A stretch of DNA of 54,162 nt from Pseudomonas fontis (GCF_028656955.1 NZ_JAMDGY010000049.1:1-54162); one strand, 5' to 3'; shown: positions 1 through 8,122, counted from the first letter of the stretch. Program-made: numbers and translations. The notes: generated by a model from the letters alone, not told the origin.

Positions 1-2
1 AA

Positions 3-470
3 CTATGTTCCGAGCACCCAGCTGCTGAGCTGATAGCTGGCATACAGTTCATCGCTGTAGACCATCTGCGCTCGGTGGGTCAGTTGGCCGTTGGCATCGC
101 TCACCGACAGCTGGGCAACGCCGGTGGCCGGGGTCCCGGCAGCCGTCAGTTGCAACCCGTCGTAGGCACCGCTGACCACCTGGCGCACCTGGCCTGCCGG
201 GGTCATCAACTGGGTCGTCGAATGCAGCACCCGCCCCTGCGTGTCCACCGCCAACTGGCTCTGCGAGTGCGGCGCACCGCCGGCGCTGCGGGCACTGTAG
301 CGGATCGCCAGGCCGCCGCCGGCCTGGGCACTGTAGTCGGCCTGGCCACGGGTGGCGACGCTGACCCCGTCCGGGCCGTAATGCACCATGGCCACGCCCT
401 TGGGCGGCAGTTGCCCACGCACCGGATCGACCAGGCTACTCAACAGCTCTTGCACGGGATGACTGTTCAT
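3..470 (-). CDS. Unknown 155-residue protein, last gene of the borosin-like operon
   Basis: I do not recognise this family. The protein is rich in Gln, Ser, Thr and Gly, has no signal peptide or membrane segment, and alternates short hydrophobic and polar stretches as a beta-sandwich might (for example the region around VAMVHYGPDGVSV). It has no cysteines. Its start codon overlaps the stop of the upstream oxygenase gene by 4 nt, so it is probably translationally coupled to it and belongs to the same operon as the N-methyltransferase. By position it could be an accessory, a binding partner or a substrate of that system; nothing in the sequence decides between these. The gene is complete: the stop codon lies at the left edge of the window. 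Confidence 0.7.
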   Translation of the reverse strand: MNSHPVQELLSSLVDPVRGQLPPKGVAMVHYGPDGVSVATRGQADYSAQAGGGLAIRYSARSAGGAPHSQSQLAVDTQGRVLHSTTQLMTPAGQVRQVVSGAYDGLQLTAAGTPATGVAQLSVSDANGQLTHRAQMVYSDELYASYQLSSWVLGT

Positions 471-1213
471 ATCGGCACTCCTTCGCGAACGGCAGCAGGT
501 TCGAGCACCTGCGCCAGATGGTCGAGCAAGGCCACGCCCTCGGCACGGGTGGTGGCTTTCTTGTAGGAAAAACGCATGTCCAGGCTGACCCGCGTGCGCC
601 CGCTGTCGTTGCGCATCGAGCCATGCCCGAGGTAACCGCCGTCAAACACCAGGATCTGCCCGTAACGCACCGGCACCGGGGCGAAATCGCCCTTGCCGTA
701 GTCGCTTTCCAACCACAACGTGGCGCCGTCCTGGACATCGGTGAAGGGCATCCAGAAGTTCACCTGGTCGATCCGCTTAGTGACGCAGATGTCGTGGTGA
801 AACGAACTCACGCTCGGCGTGCCGGCCAGGTGCACCCGCAGCTTCGGGTGGCTGGTGTAGGAGATCCCGCGCCCCACCAGCGGCGCCAGGCGTTGCAACA
901 TGAAGCTGTGGTAGAGCCGGTAGAACGCGGCATCGGCCGGTTGGCGCTCCATCATGCCGGTCAGCGTGAGGTTGTCTCGCGGGCGCAGGCGCCCTGCCCG
1001 GCTGCCCGCTGCGGCCTGCTGCTGTTGCAGGTAGTGGTGCAGCAATTCCAGGCGCTGCACCTTGAACACGTCCCGCGACAGCAAGGCGGCAAACGGATAG
1101 CGCCGGGTGTCGTAGTCCAGCAGCACCCAGCGGCGTTGCGGCCGGGGCCCGGCCGCTAGCACCAGCGCGGCGCGGTCGACCCCGGCGGTCAGGGCTGGCG
1201 CTTGCATCATCAC
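467..1213 (-). CDS. Fe(II)/2-oxoglutarate-dependent oxygenase, StrG/PhyH-like
   Basis: This 248-residue protein carries the facial triad of non-haem iron, 2-oxoglutarate-dependent oxygenases: an HxD motif (H139, D141, in SSFHHDI), a distal histidine at about 197 (LGHGS), and a downstream arginine at about 208 (GRTRVSLDMRF) that would bind 2-oxoglutarate. The spacing and the 'GHGS..N..GRTRVSLD' end resemble the streptomycin StrG / phytanoyl-CoA hydroxylase-like group. It starts within the last 4 nt of the N-methyltransferase gene (ATGA-type overlap), so both are made from one message. The likely role, by inference, is hydroxylation or oxidation of the product of that enzyme or of a peptide substrate. 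The real substrate cannot be read from the sequence. Confidence 0.8.
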   Translation of the reverse strand: MMMQAPALTAGVDRAALVLAAGPRPQRRWVLLDYDTRRYPFAALLSRDVFKVQRLELLHHYLQQQQAAAGSRAGRLRPRDNLTLTGMMERQPADAAFYRLYHSFMLQRLAPLVGRGISYTSHPKLRVHLAGTPSVSSFHHDICVTKRIDQVNFWMPFTDVQDGATLWLESDYGKGDFAPVPVRYGQILVFDGGYLGHGSMRNDSGRTRVSLDMRFSYKKATTRAEGVALLDHLAQVLEPAAVREGVPI

Positions 1214-3624
1214 AAGGCCTCCGTGTCGTCCTGACGCAGGCGTTCAAGCACTTGACGCACCAGCCGCAAGTTGGTGCGCGCGCGGTCATAGCCGTGCCAG
1301 AGGAACAGCCCGCCCTTGTCGCTGGCCTCGACCATCTGCCCGACCAGGTGCGCCCAGGCCCAGGCCGGCAAGCCCAGCCTCGGGTTGGCCAGTAGCTGGC
1401 CGATGTGCTGCGGGTCGAGCAGTGCCATGCCGCGCAGGCGGATCGGGTGATCGGCAGCCGAACGGCCGTCGCCGTGCAGCAGCGGTTGCAGGGTGATCGG
1501 GTCGAGCACGATCTCCAGCTCGCCCGAAGCCAGCGCGGGTGGGCCATCGGTCCAGGCAATGCGCCCGCGTTCCAGCTTGAGGTTCACCACCACGCCGGCG
1601 ATTTCCAGGCCGCCATGGGTGAGGCGCAAGGTCAGCATTTCCGCCAGGCGGCCATGCACCAGGCGCAAGCGATAGTCACCCACCGCCCAGCCGGGCAGAT
1701 CGTCCGTACGGCGGGTCGACAAGGGCAGGCGCAGGTCGCCGATCAGGGTTTCCCGGCCATTGAAGGTCAGTGCCTGCTCCAGCGCCATACCGTCACGCAG
1801 GACCGCCACCCCCTGTGGTGCCAGGGGCGCGGGCACCATCCTCAGGTGCGTGCCCCTGGCCCGATAATCCCCCACCGCCAGGCACGCCGGACGTGCCAGC
1901 GACTGGCCGCGCAGGGCCACCTTGAACGCGCTGCCGGCACTCTCTCCCGCCGGCCAGACCAGCCCGATCCAGCTACGCAAGCCCGGCACCGACAGGTCCG
2001 ACTGCAGGTAGCCGGAAGTCGGGTTGCCGGCTTCGGCCTTCCAGGTCAGCACCCCGGCCTGGTAGCGCACGCCGATCAGGCGCTGGCCGTTGAGGTCCAG
2101 GCGCAGGCCGGCGTTCTTGATCCGGCAGAACACCGACAACGTCAGTTGCCGGGCACTGTCCATGTAGAAGCCGGTCCAAGGCGCCAGGCTCGATTGCAGC
2201 AGCGCCCCCAGCTCACCGGTCATGCGCGGCCAGTCCACCGTCAGGCCGGCCTTGCGCGACCAGGCCGCCGCCGCGCCGCGCAAGCCGCCGGGGGCGGCGT
2301 TGTGGATCGCCCGCGACAGTGCCGCGCTTGCCGAGGAGTAGGTCAGCAGGTGTTCCAGCGCCTCGCGGTTGCCCGGGTGACGCTGGGTCTCGCTGCCCTT
2401 GGCCGCCAGCTGCACCGCCCCCGGCTCGCGCTGGGCCAGCAGGTGCCGCTCGCGCGCATCCAGGCCGCCGCCCCAGGCCAGCAAGGCGGCTTGCGGGTCG
2501 GCGCGGTAGCGTTCGCGCAGCCCGGCATCGTCGCTCAAGGCCAGGACAAAGCGCCCGGCAGCGGTGTCCGGCTGCCATTGGTAGCTGGCCGGCACATCGA
2601 AACCGGCGAAGTCACTGAAGGCCCGCCGCTCGCGCTTGTCATAGCGGTCGATCACCCGCAACGGCTCGGTGGCCGCACGCACCGGTTGACCGGGGCGGAT
2701 CAGCCCCAGCCGCTCAAGCATCACCGGGTCGGACTGCCCCGCCGAGCGCGGCGGCAGGTAGAAGGTCGAGATGCCGGTGACCCACGACTGCGCCGCCGGG
2801 TCACGCAGGCTGGCCAGGGTCTGGTGGTCGATCAGCGGGTCGATCCCCGGGTACCGCGAGCCTACATAGTTGATCACCGGGTGGTCGGGGCCGTACAGCG
2901 CTTCGAGGTAGTCCAGCAGCACGGCGAAGTTGCTGTTCAGGTAGCCCTGGCGTCGATAGCCCAGCTCACCGATCAGCCCCACCTGCCACAGCACCAGGTG
3001 CAGGCCGGGGTCGGGCTGGCGTCGGCGGATCAGCATGTCGGTGGCTTCATACATCTGCATCCCCGGCTGGCTGGGGTCGACCCCCAGGTCGGCGCACAGC
3101 GTATCCAGCGCACTGACCGCCGCGCGCATGGTTGCCTGGTGCCCTTCGCGGCGAGCGATGGTCACCGCACGGTGGGTGGACAGCACGAACACGCCGGGGT
3201 GGCCGTAGAAGATTGCCACCACATGGGCGCCCTCGCGCACGTAATGCAGCATCGCCTCGGTCATCTGCATGTAGGTCAGGTAACGTGGCTTGCTGTCGTC
3301 ATAGAGCACGTACAGGTCATAGGCATCCGGGCGTTCGGAGAGAATCCAGATCTTCGTCGCCGGGTCGGCGACACAGTAGAAGACATGGTCGGCCGCCTGG
3401 ATGCGCGCTTCGTCGCTGCGGGTAAAGCCCGAAGCTTCGATGCCGGAGCCGAGGATCTCCAGGGTGCCGGGGCGCACCGGTGGCGTCAGCAGCGCAGCAT
3501 CGTCGGTGACCAGCGGGCCGCGGGCGGCGATCTCGCGGGCCAGTTTGCGCCAGCGACGGCGGTGGCTCTCGATATCCGGGTAGCCGTTCTCGGGGATCTG
3601 TGGGCGTGGGGTGGTCATGCTCAT
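1210..3624 (-). CDS. Borosin-type peptide alpha-N-methyltransferase (tetrapyrrole methylase fold) with long C-terminal extension
   Basis: Residues about 54-292 match the SAM-dependent tetrapyrrole methylase fold in its borosin form. VFYCVADPAT, FYGHPGVFV.S.HRA and STFYLPP are all close to OphMA, the omphalotin enzyme. The catalytic residues known in OphMA (Y63, Y66, R72, Y76) have exact counterparts with identical spacing at Y105, Y108, R114 and Y118. Residues about 355-410 form a helical LigA-like segment resembling the borosin-binding domain (VLALSDDAGLRERYRADPQAAL). The remaining 370 or so residues (431-804) appear beta-rich and are not part of classic borosin enzymes. The C-terminus lacks a hydrophobic Val/Ile/Gly core peptide, so self-methylation as in OphMA is unlikely and a substrate in trans is expected. 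It lies 12 bp behind the Asp-Val repeat protein gene and overlaps the oxygenase gene. The family call is strong; the substrate is unknown. Confidence 0.88.
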   Translation of the reverse strand: MSMTTPRPQIPENGYPDIESHRRRWRKLAREIAARGPLVTDDAALLTPPVRPGTLEILGSGIEASGFTRSDEARIQAADHVFYCVADPATKIWILSERPDAYDLYVLYDDSKPRYLTYMQMTEAMLHYVREGAHVVAIFYGHPGVFVLSTHRAVTIARREGHQATMRAAVSALDTLCADLGVDPSQPGMQMYEATDMLIRRRQPDPGLHLVLWQVGLIGELGYRRQGYLNSNFAVLLDYLEALYGPDHPVINYVGSRYPGIDPLIDHQTLASLRDPAAQSWVTGISTFYLPPRSAGQSDPVMLERLGLIRPGQPVRAATEPLRVIDRYDKRERRAFSDFAGFDVPASYQWQPDTAAGRFVLALSDDAGLRERYRADPQAALLAWGGGLDARERHLLAQREPGAVQLAAKGSETQRHPGNREALEHLLTYSSASAALSRAIHNAAPGGLRGAAAAWSRKAGLTVDWPRMTGELGALLQSSLAPWTGFYMDSARQLTLSVFCRIKNAGLRLDLNGQRLIGVRYQAGVLTWKAEAGNPTSGYLQSDLSVPGLRSWIGLVWPAGESAGSAFKVALRGQSLARPACLAVGDYRARGTHLRMVPAPLAPQGVAVLRDGMALEQALTFNGRETLIGDLRLPLSTRRTDDLPGWAVGDYRLRLVHGRLAEMLTLRLTHGGLEIAGVVVNLKLERGRIAWTDGPPALASGELEIVLDPITLQPLLHGDGRSAADHPIRLRGMALLDPQHIGQLLANPRLGLPAWAWAHLVGQMVEASDKGGLFLWHGYDRARTNLRLVRQVLERLRQDDTEAL

Positions 3625-3636
3625 TGAGGCTCTCCT

Positions 3637-5475
3637 TCACGCGCTCTGCGTGGCCAGGTAATTCATGGCCACCGTGGCCCCGACTTTCACCGGCAGGGGC
3701 TTGCCCTGGTAGGTGGTGTTGCCCAGCACCTGGAACGCCAGGTAGGTGTTGTTGCCGCTGTCGGCCTTCATGCTGTTGACCACATTGGCCTGGTCCTGGT
3801 CGGACCAGCGCCAGGCTGCCGCCTCGTTGTCGGCCTGGGTATTGCCGGTCTGCAACAGCGACGACAGGGTCACCTGCAGGGTCTGCACGTGGTCGCTGTC
3901 CTGGCTGTTGGCGTAGACGTCCTGCACGTATTCGCTGAAGGTCTGCCAGCGTGTCGCCACCGGCGTGCTGTCCTGCAGCATGTAGTTGACCAGCAGGCCC
4001 AGGCCGGTGCTCTGGCGCGGTTGCAGGTTGGCGATGTCCTTCTCGTCCTGGTTTTTCCAGGCCTCGAGGATCTTGCTCACGCTCTGGAAGGCGACGTAGA
4101 TCACCGCGCCCTCGATCAGGGTCGGCAGCGCCTTGGTCATGACCCAGTTGCCGATGCTGTTGAGCACCTTCATCACCGCGCCCGGCTGCACATCGACGTC
4201 GGTGTCGATGTCGGTATCGACATCAATGTCGATGTCCGTCTCGGTGTCGGTGACCACGTCGATGTCCACGTCGATATCGACGTCCACATCCACGTCCACC
4301 ACGGCGATGAAGTCGACGTCGATATCAATGTCGATGTCCACGTCGACGTCCACATCGATATCGATGTCGATGTCCACATCCACGTCCACATCGATGTCGA
4401 CATCGATATCCACATCGACGTTGACCGGGTCGGCACTGTCGCCAACGCCACTGCCGGGGCCGGCGGTGTCACCGGTGCTGTTGAGGCTGCTCTGGATCCG
4501 GCTGGCCAGCTTGGAGACGTTCTGCCCCAACCATTGCAGGCCGTTGGCGACGCTGCCGAGCAGGTTGATCGCGGCGTCCAGAGTCATCGCCAACTGCACG
4601 GTGAAGAACGCCCCGTAGACCATGTCGTAGGCCACGGCATACCAGGGAACTTGCGGGTTGGCATAGGACTGGGCAATGAACTGCTGGCCATCGAGGGTGC
4701 CGACGAAGCCCCAGGTGATGGTGTCGGGTTTACCTTCCCAAGCCAGGTCGCGGATGATCGCGGTGGTCAGCAGGCCGCCTTTGGCGGTAGCGCCGGCGCT
4801 GGCCAGGCTGCTGGCGAGGAAATCCAGGCTCAGGTTATTGCCGCCACTGACCGGGGTGTAGCTGGCCTGGCCATTGGCGATGGTCAGGGTGCCAACAGTG
4901 GTGCTCGGCAGGATGAAGCCCATGGAGCTGCCGCTCGGCGGCTCGTAGCAGTAGTAGCTGCCAGGGTAGGCATACAACTGGTTGGTGGCCCAGTAGCCGA
5001 TGGCCGAATACAGGCCGAAGGTCAGGCCGGGGGCACCGTTGTCCTGGAAGAAGGTTTGCGCGGCGGCGTTGAGCGCGGTGACCGGAGTCTGCTCGACCAG
5101 CGCGGCAAAGTTCAGCGAAACAGGACTGTAGGGCTGGCTGGCGAAGGACTGGTAGAAGCTCCAGCCGGAGGTGGCAATGCTCACATCGGCGCTGCCCAGG
5201 TCGATCAGATTGCTGCCGCTGATCAGCACGTTGCTGACCGCGACCTTGAGCGGGAACTGGTCGCTGTGGCGGGTGACCACGACACGGGCCAGGGCCTCGC
5301 TGGTGCTGAAGCTGGCATTGTCGTTGGCCGCCACCGACCCCAGCAGGGTGTAGGTCGGCACATAGTCGGCGGGGTTGGTCGAGGGCGGGTCGGTCTGTGC
5401 CGGCGACATCGTGGTGTAGACGTCCAAGGCCTCGGCCGTGGTGTTGTTGACCTGAATGGGATAGGTGGCAGCCAT
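3637..5475 (-). CDS. 612-residue protein with a (Asp-Val/Ile)n tract; candidate methyltransferase substrate
   Basis: I do not recognise a named family. The N-terminal 270 residues look like a beta-rich domain and include FVGTLDGQQFIA (about 257-268). A hydrophobic stretch follows (about 278-312, PWYAVAYDMVYGAFFTVQLA). Residues 351-429 are an almost perfect two-residue repeat of Asp alternating with Val or Ile (later some Thr). A second hydrophobic segment (TLIEGAVIYVAF) and a helical C-terminus come after it. There is no signal peptide. The protein is related to the next gene upstream (540 residues): both have an early N(D)NTT/RNDT segment, a TFFQDNGAP/GFFDSHPP region, the GxLDGQ motif and then a membrane segment. 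Its place immediately before the borosin-type methyltransferase gene makes it a plausible substrate or partner, by inference. Confidence 0.85.
   Translation of the reverse strand: MAATYPIQVNNTTAEALDVYTTMSPAQTDPPSTNPADYVPTYTLLGSVAANDNASFSTSEALARVVVTRHSDQFPLKVAVSNVLISGSNLIDLGSADVSIATSGWSFYQSFASQPYSPVSLNFAALVEQTPVTALNAAAQTFFQDNGAPGLTFGLYSAIGYWATNQLYAYPGSYYCYEPPSGSSMGFILPSTTVGTLTIANGQASYTPVSGGNNLSLDFLASSLASAGATAKGGLLTTAIIRDLAWEGKPDTITWGFVGTLDGQQFIAQSYANPQVPWYAVAYDMVYGAFFTVQLAMTLDAAINLLGSVANGLQWLGQNVSKLASRIQSSLNSTGDTAGPGSGVGDSADPVNVDVDIDVDIDVDVDVDIDIDIDVDVDVDIDIDIDVDFIAVVDVDVDVDIDVDIDVVTDTETDIDIDVDTDIDTDVDVQPGAVMKVLNSIGNWVMTKALPTLIEGAVIYVAFQSVSKILEAWKNQDEKDIANLQPRQSTGLGLLVNYMLQDSTPVATRWQTFSEYVQDVYANSQDSDHVQTLQVTLSSLLQTGNTQADNEAAAWRWSDQDQANVVNSMKADSGNNTYLAFQVLGNTTYQGKPLPVKVGATVAMNYLATQSA
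4189..4425 (-). repeat. Hexanucleotide-type tract encoding alternating Asp-Val/Ile
   Basis: About 237 bp made of the codons GAY and GTN/ATH in strict alternation. It encodes residues 351-429 of the 612-residue protein. About 19 D-V/D-I pairs come first, then a four-residue break (FIAV), then about 8 pairs, then a Thr-containing part (TDTETDID). Codons vary within the period (GTC/GTG/ATC/ATA, GAC/GAT). The amino-acid pattern is therefore kept while the DNA repeat is degenerate, which argues for selection on the protein. The tract also creates long open frames on the other strand, which are artefacts. Confidence 0.9.
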
Positions 5476-5521
5476 GTCAAAGCATCTCCATTGGGTGATT
5501 GATCGCGCGGGCGCGCGGGGT

Positions 5522-7144
5522 CTATTTTTCGAGCGGTGACTTCACTTCCACGACTTTCTCCTCGCCTTCACGGACTTCCTCCATGTCCTCCTGCACTTGC
5601 TCGCTGACCTTCAGGGTTTCCCGGGTGACTTCGAGCGCGGACTCGATCCGCTCGCCAAGCTGGTGGCTTACCTGGGCGCCCATCTCGCGGATCACCTGGG
5701 GGATCTGCGCGTGCGCATCCAGCAGTTCGCGGGTGGCAAGCGAGAGGTCCTTGCCCAGGCTTTCCCGGGCTTCGAACAGGTTGCCCTGCACTTCCTGCAG
5801 GCCCCGGGTGATCTCGATGGCGCCCAATTCCCGCACCTGCTCCTGCAGCGTGTTCAGGGTGTCGCCCAACTGCTCGCGCACCACTTCCCGGAGTGTTTCC
5901 GGGATGCTCTCGCGCAGGCGCTTCACCAGGCCCGCGAGCTCGTTGATCATGGGCAGGGCCTCATGCACGCCAGCCAACTCCTCACGAAGCTGGTCGCGCA
6001 GGGCATCGCTGACCTCCTGCGCCACCGCCTGGGCATCCAGCACGGCGACTCGATCGATCGGTTGGTTGGCAGCGCGCCGCGACTTGAAGTAGCCGACCAC
6101 CGCGATCACCGCGCCGACGATGGTCACCACCGAAGACACCAGGCCGATCAGGCTCATGGTCAGGTTGGCGATGTCGAGGGTGCCGAGGCCCTCGGTGTCC
6201 TTGGCCGCTGCTGCCGTCGCGTTGGGGGTGGCCAGTGATGCGCCGATGCCGGTATCGCTCGGCACGGCGATGACCCGTTGGCCATCGAGGCTCCCCACCA
6301 GCACCGGCAACAGCCCCGCCGCCGCAGGCCCGGTGACCCAGCCAGCGGCCACGAACGAGCCGATCAGCGTTAGCGCGCCCGTATCGCTGAGGCAGCCGTT
6401 GGCGTAGTTCAGCCGGGTGGTGGTGCCCCCCGTTGGGGTCCATTGCAGTTGCAGGCCGCAGGTGGGATCGCTGGGGTCGGCAATCGTCGCGCCGGCCTGG
6501 CGGCGAAAACCGATGCGGCCCAGCGAGGCCGTGGCCACCCCCAGGTAAGGCGCCGCTTGCAGGTCATATTCCAGGCCCGGCGCAGCGTCGCTGGCCATGC
6601 TCCAGAGGTAGGCGTAGTTGCGCGCCCAGCTCAGGGCCAGGCCGAACTGGGTGGCATCGATGGCCTGGAACGGCGGGTGGCTGTCGAAGAACCCGCGCAG
6701 GATCGCATCAGCGTCGGTGCCGGGGTTTTTCAGGCTGGCTTGCAGGCTGTCGATCAGGTCGCTGGCCAATTGCGAGCTGGGCGCGGCCATCAGGTTGCGC
6801 ACCAGGTTCAGGGCCTGGCCCATGGCCGCGACTTGCACCTGGCCCAAGCTGAGTTGCTGACCCGGGTTGGCTTCAAGGTCAACGACCCCACTGGCCACGG
6901 GAAACAGCGAGCTGGCGTCGGCCAGGACAATGCCCTGAGGCCCGGCCGGCAGCGCCACCCGGGCTTGCGTATGCGGCGCCAGCACCAGGCTGCCGTCTTC
7001 CAGCGCCAAGCGCCGGCTGTCGGGGCCGAGCACCAGGCCGCCGTGGTCAAGACGGGCCACCTGCACCACCACCAGGCTCAGGTCGGTGTCATTGCGCAGG
7101 GCCAATGCAAAGGGTGTGTTCTGGGTAAGGGGGGCAGCAGGCAT
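5522..7144 (-). CDS. 540-residue membrane-segment and coiled-coil protein, paralogue of the Asp-Val repeat protein
   Basis: First gene of the operon, with a clear AGGAGG ribosome site 5 nt before its ATG. Residues 1-310 look beta-rich and share landmarks with the following 612-residue protein: LRNDT near the start, a GFFDSHPP region at about 151, and VLVGSLDGQRVIA at about 281. Residues about 327-353 form one strongly hydrophobic helix. Residues about 370-540 are a long, charged, heptad-like helical region rich in Glu, Gln, Leu and Arg, probably a coiled coil. There is no signal peptide and no Asp-Val tract. One hydrophobic helix followed by a long coiled coil recalls two-component pore-forming or scaffold proteins, but this is only a resemblance. 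I do not recognise the family. Confidence 0.82.
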   Translation of the reverse strand: MPAAPLTQNTPFALALRNDTDLSLVVVQVARLDHGGLVLGPDSRRLALEDGSLVLAPHTQARVALPAGPQGIVLADASSLFPVASGVVDLEANPGQQLSLGQVQVAAMGQALNLVRNLMAAPSSQLASDLIDSLQASLKNPGTDADAILRGFFDSHPPFQAIDATQFGLALSWARNYAYLWSMASDAAPGLEYDLQAAPYLGVATASLGRIGFRRQAGATIADPSDPTCGLQLQWTPTGGTTTRLNYANGCLSDTGALTLIGSFVAAGWVTGPAAAGLLPVLVGSLDGQRVIAVPSDTGIGASLATPNATAAAAKDTEGLGTLDIANLTMSLIGLVSSVVTIVGAVIAVVGYFKSRRAANQPIDRVAVLDAQAVAQEVSDALRDQLREELAGVHEALPMINELAGLVKRLRESIPETLREVVREQLGDTLNTLQEQVRELGAIEITRGLQEVQGNLFEARESLGKDLSLATRELLDAHAQIPQVIREMGAQVSHQLGERIESALEVTRETLKVSEQVQEDMEEVREGEEKVVEVKSPLEK

Positions 7145-7597
7145 GAGATCCTCCTTGGTCGACGTATGCAGCCAGGGCTGCTCGTACTGAAACCAGGAAG
7201 GAAATCAATGAAATCAGGGGCACAGGCCGTGGCATGACAGGCAGGGGCGTGCGTCAACCCTTGCGGCCAGGGCAGTCCTTTGCTGGCTTCCAGTCTCTTC
7301 CTGAGCGGTCGTTGATAGCGATGCGTGATGCAATATAGCCAGCGCTGAAGGGGCAACTTAGATTGTTTGGCGATACGTTTTCTTGCCTGGAAAAATAAGC
7401 AAACGCGAGATGAAACGCCTACTCCAGCGCCCGCAGGACGTTTCGTACGAGTTTGCCTGCCGAGAGGCCAGCGCTACCAACCAGGAACGCAAATCGAACG
7501 CGCACCGCAGCCAATGGTCGACATCATTACGGGATGATGACTTCAGTCCCCCGACGCTGCATCAAGGCAGCGCCTGGACATCGACGGAGACGCATAC
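7145..7597. other. Intergenic region with the presumed promoter of the borosin-like operon
   Basis: About 450 bp between two divergently transcribed genes. It must hold the leftward promoter of the five-gene operon. A TATATT hexamer in the minus-strand direction near 7333-7338 is a possible -10 element, but I cannot find a well-spaced -35 box. Nothing else recognisable is seen; short open frames here have no coding character. Confidence 0.35.
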
Positions 7598-7882
7598 ATG
7601 GTCATTCACTTCAGGACCGCCGGGCACCTTGCCTGTGGTCACCACGGCGCCAACCTGCAATCGAGTACCGAGCTGAACCGGGTGAAGTGCCGCAGCTGCC
7701 GCAACACCGATGCCTACAAGGAGGCCCGTCGCGACCAGCGCAATGCCGCCCGCCGCGCAGCCCGCAAGGCCAAGGCCACGCATGCCGCCAATGATTGGCG
7801 CAGTGAATGGGTGGAACGCCTGACCGCGATGTCCGGCTTGCAGCGCCTGCCGCGCGGGTTCGGCTCACAACCGTTTGTCTAG
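7598..7882 (+). CDS. Small basic putative zinc-ribbon protein, 94 residues
   Basis: The first 40 residues contain ACGHHGA and CRSC, that is two Cys/His pairs about 20 residues apart, spaced like a small zinc-binding ribbon. The middle is very basic (repeated Arg, Lys and Ala, residues about 45-65), consistent with nucleic-acid contact. An upstream GGAG sits 9 nt before the ATG. The gene stands alone and is followed by an inverted repeat that may end transcription. No function can be assigned; it is a hypothetical small protein with moderate support as a real gene. Confidence 0.55.
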   Translation: MVIHFRTAGHLACGHHGANLQSSTELNRVKCRSCRNTDAYKEARRDQRNAARRAARKAKATHAANDWRSEWVERLTAMSGLQRLPRGFGSQPFV

Positions 7883-7895
7883 GTAAGCGGCCGCT

Positions 7896-7937
7896 GAGCG
7901 GGGCACGTTGGTGCTACGGCACGCCCCTGCCCCGCTC
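7896..7937. terminator. Inverted repeat after the 94-residue gene
   Basis: GAGCGGGGCA at 7896-7905 pairs perfectly with TGCCCCGCTC at 7928-7937 around a 22-nt loop. There is no T-run, so a role as a terminator is uncertain; it lies between convergent genes. Confidence 0.4.
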
Positions 7938-7945
7938 GTACTGGC

Positions 7946-8122
7946 CTAGGATCTGGCTGTATTGTGGTGACACCAGATAAACACCGCTGCCAGCAGCAAC
8001 GGCAACACCACTTCGACTATTTCACTCTTGCCGCTGATGCACTGCAGGGCGGTGGTGACCAATACGACCACAGCCGCAAAGAGGCCAATCATCATTGGCC
8101 AGCGCAGGTACGTCGGGAACAT
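7946..8122 (-). CDS. 58-residue two-helix membrane protein, copy 1
   Basis: The protein starts MFPTYLRWPMM and has two hydrophobic helices (residues about 10-28 and 35-51) separated by a short polar loop (ISGKSE). The start is chosen because GGAG stands 7 nt upstream and because the upstream in-frame extension lies in non-homologous sequence. A second copy at 15118-15294 differs by one synonymous and one Val/Ala change over the coding part, which supports it being translated. It lies within a 210-bp direct repeat. The function is unknown. Confidence 0.6.
   Translation of the reverse strand: MFPTYLRWPMMIGLFAAVVVLVTTALQCISGKSEIVEVVLPLLLAAVFIWCHHNTARS

Noticed and set aside
1405..3627. 740-codon open frame antisense to the methyltransferase gene
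   Set aside because: High GC content leaves long antisense frames; the translation is low-complexity Arg/Gln/Ala/His without domains, while the minus strand has conserved borosin motifs.
4189..4425. Possible CRISPR or satellite array in the Asp-Val tract
   Set aside because: The period is 6 bp with degenerate codons and no spacers; it is coding repeat sequence.
3889..5502. 537-codon open frame antisense to the Asp-Val repeat gene, itself showing His/Asp/Val alternation
   Set aside because: It is the mirror of the repetitive codons on the real strand; the minus-strand gene has the operon context and the plausible protein.
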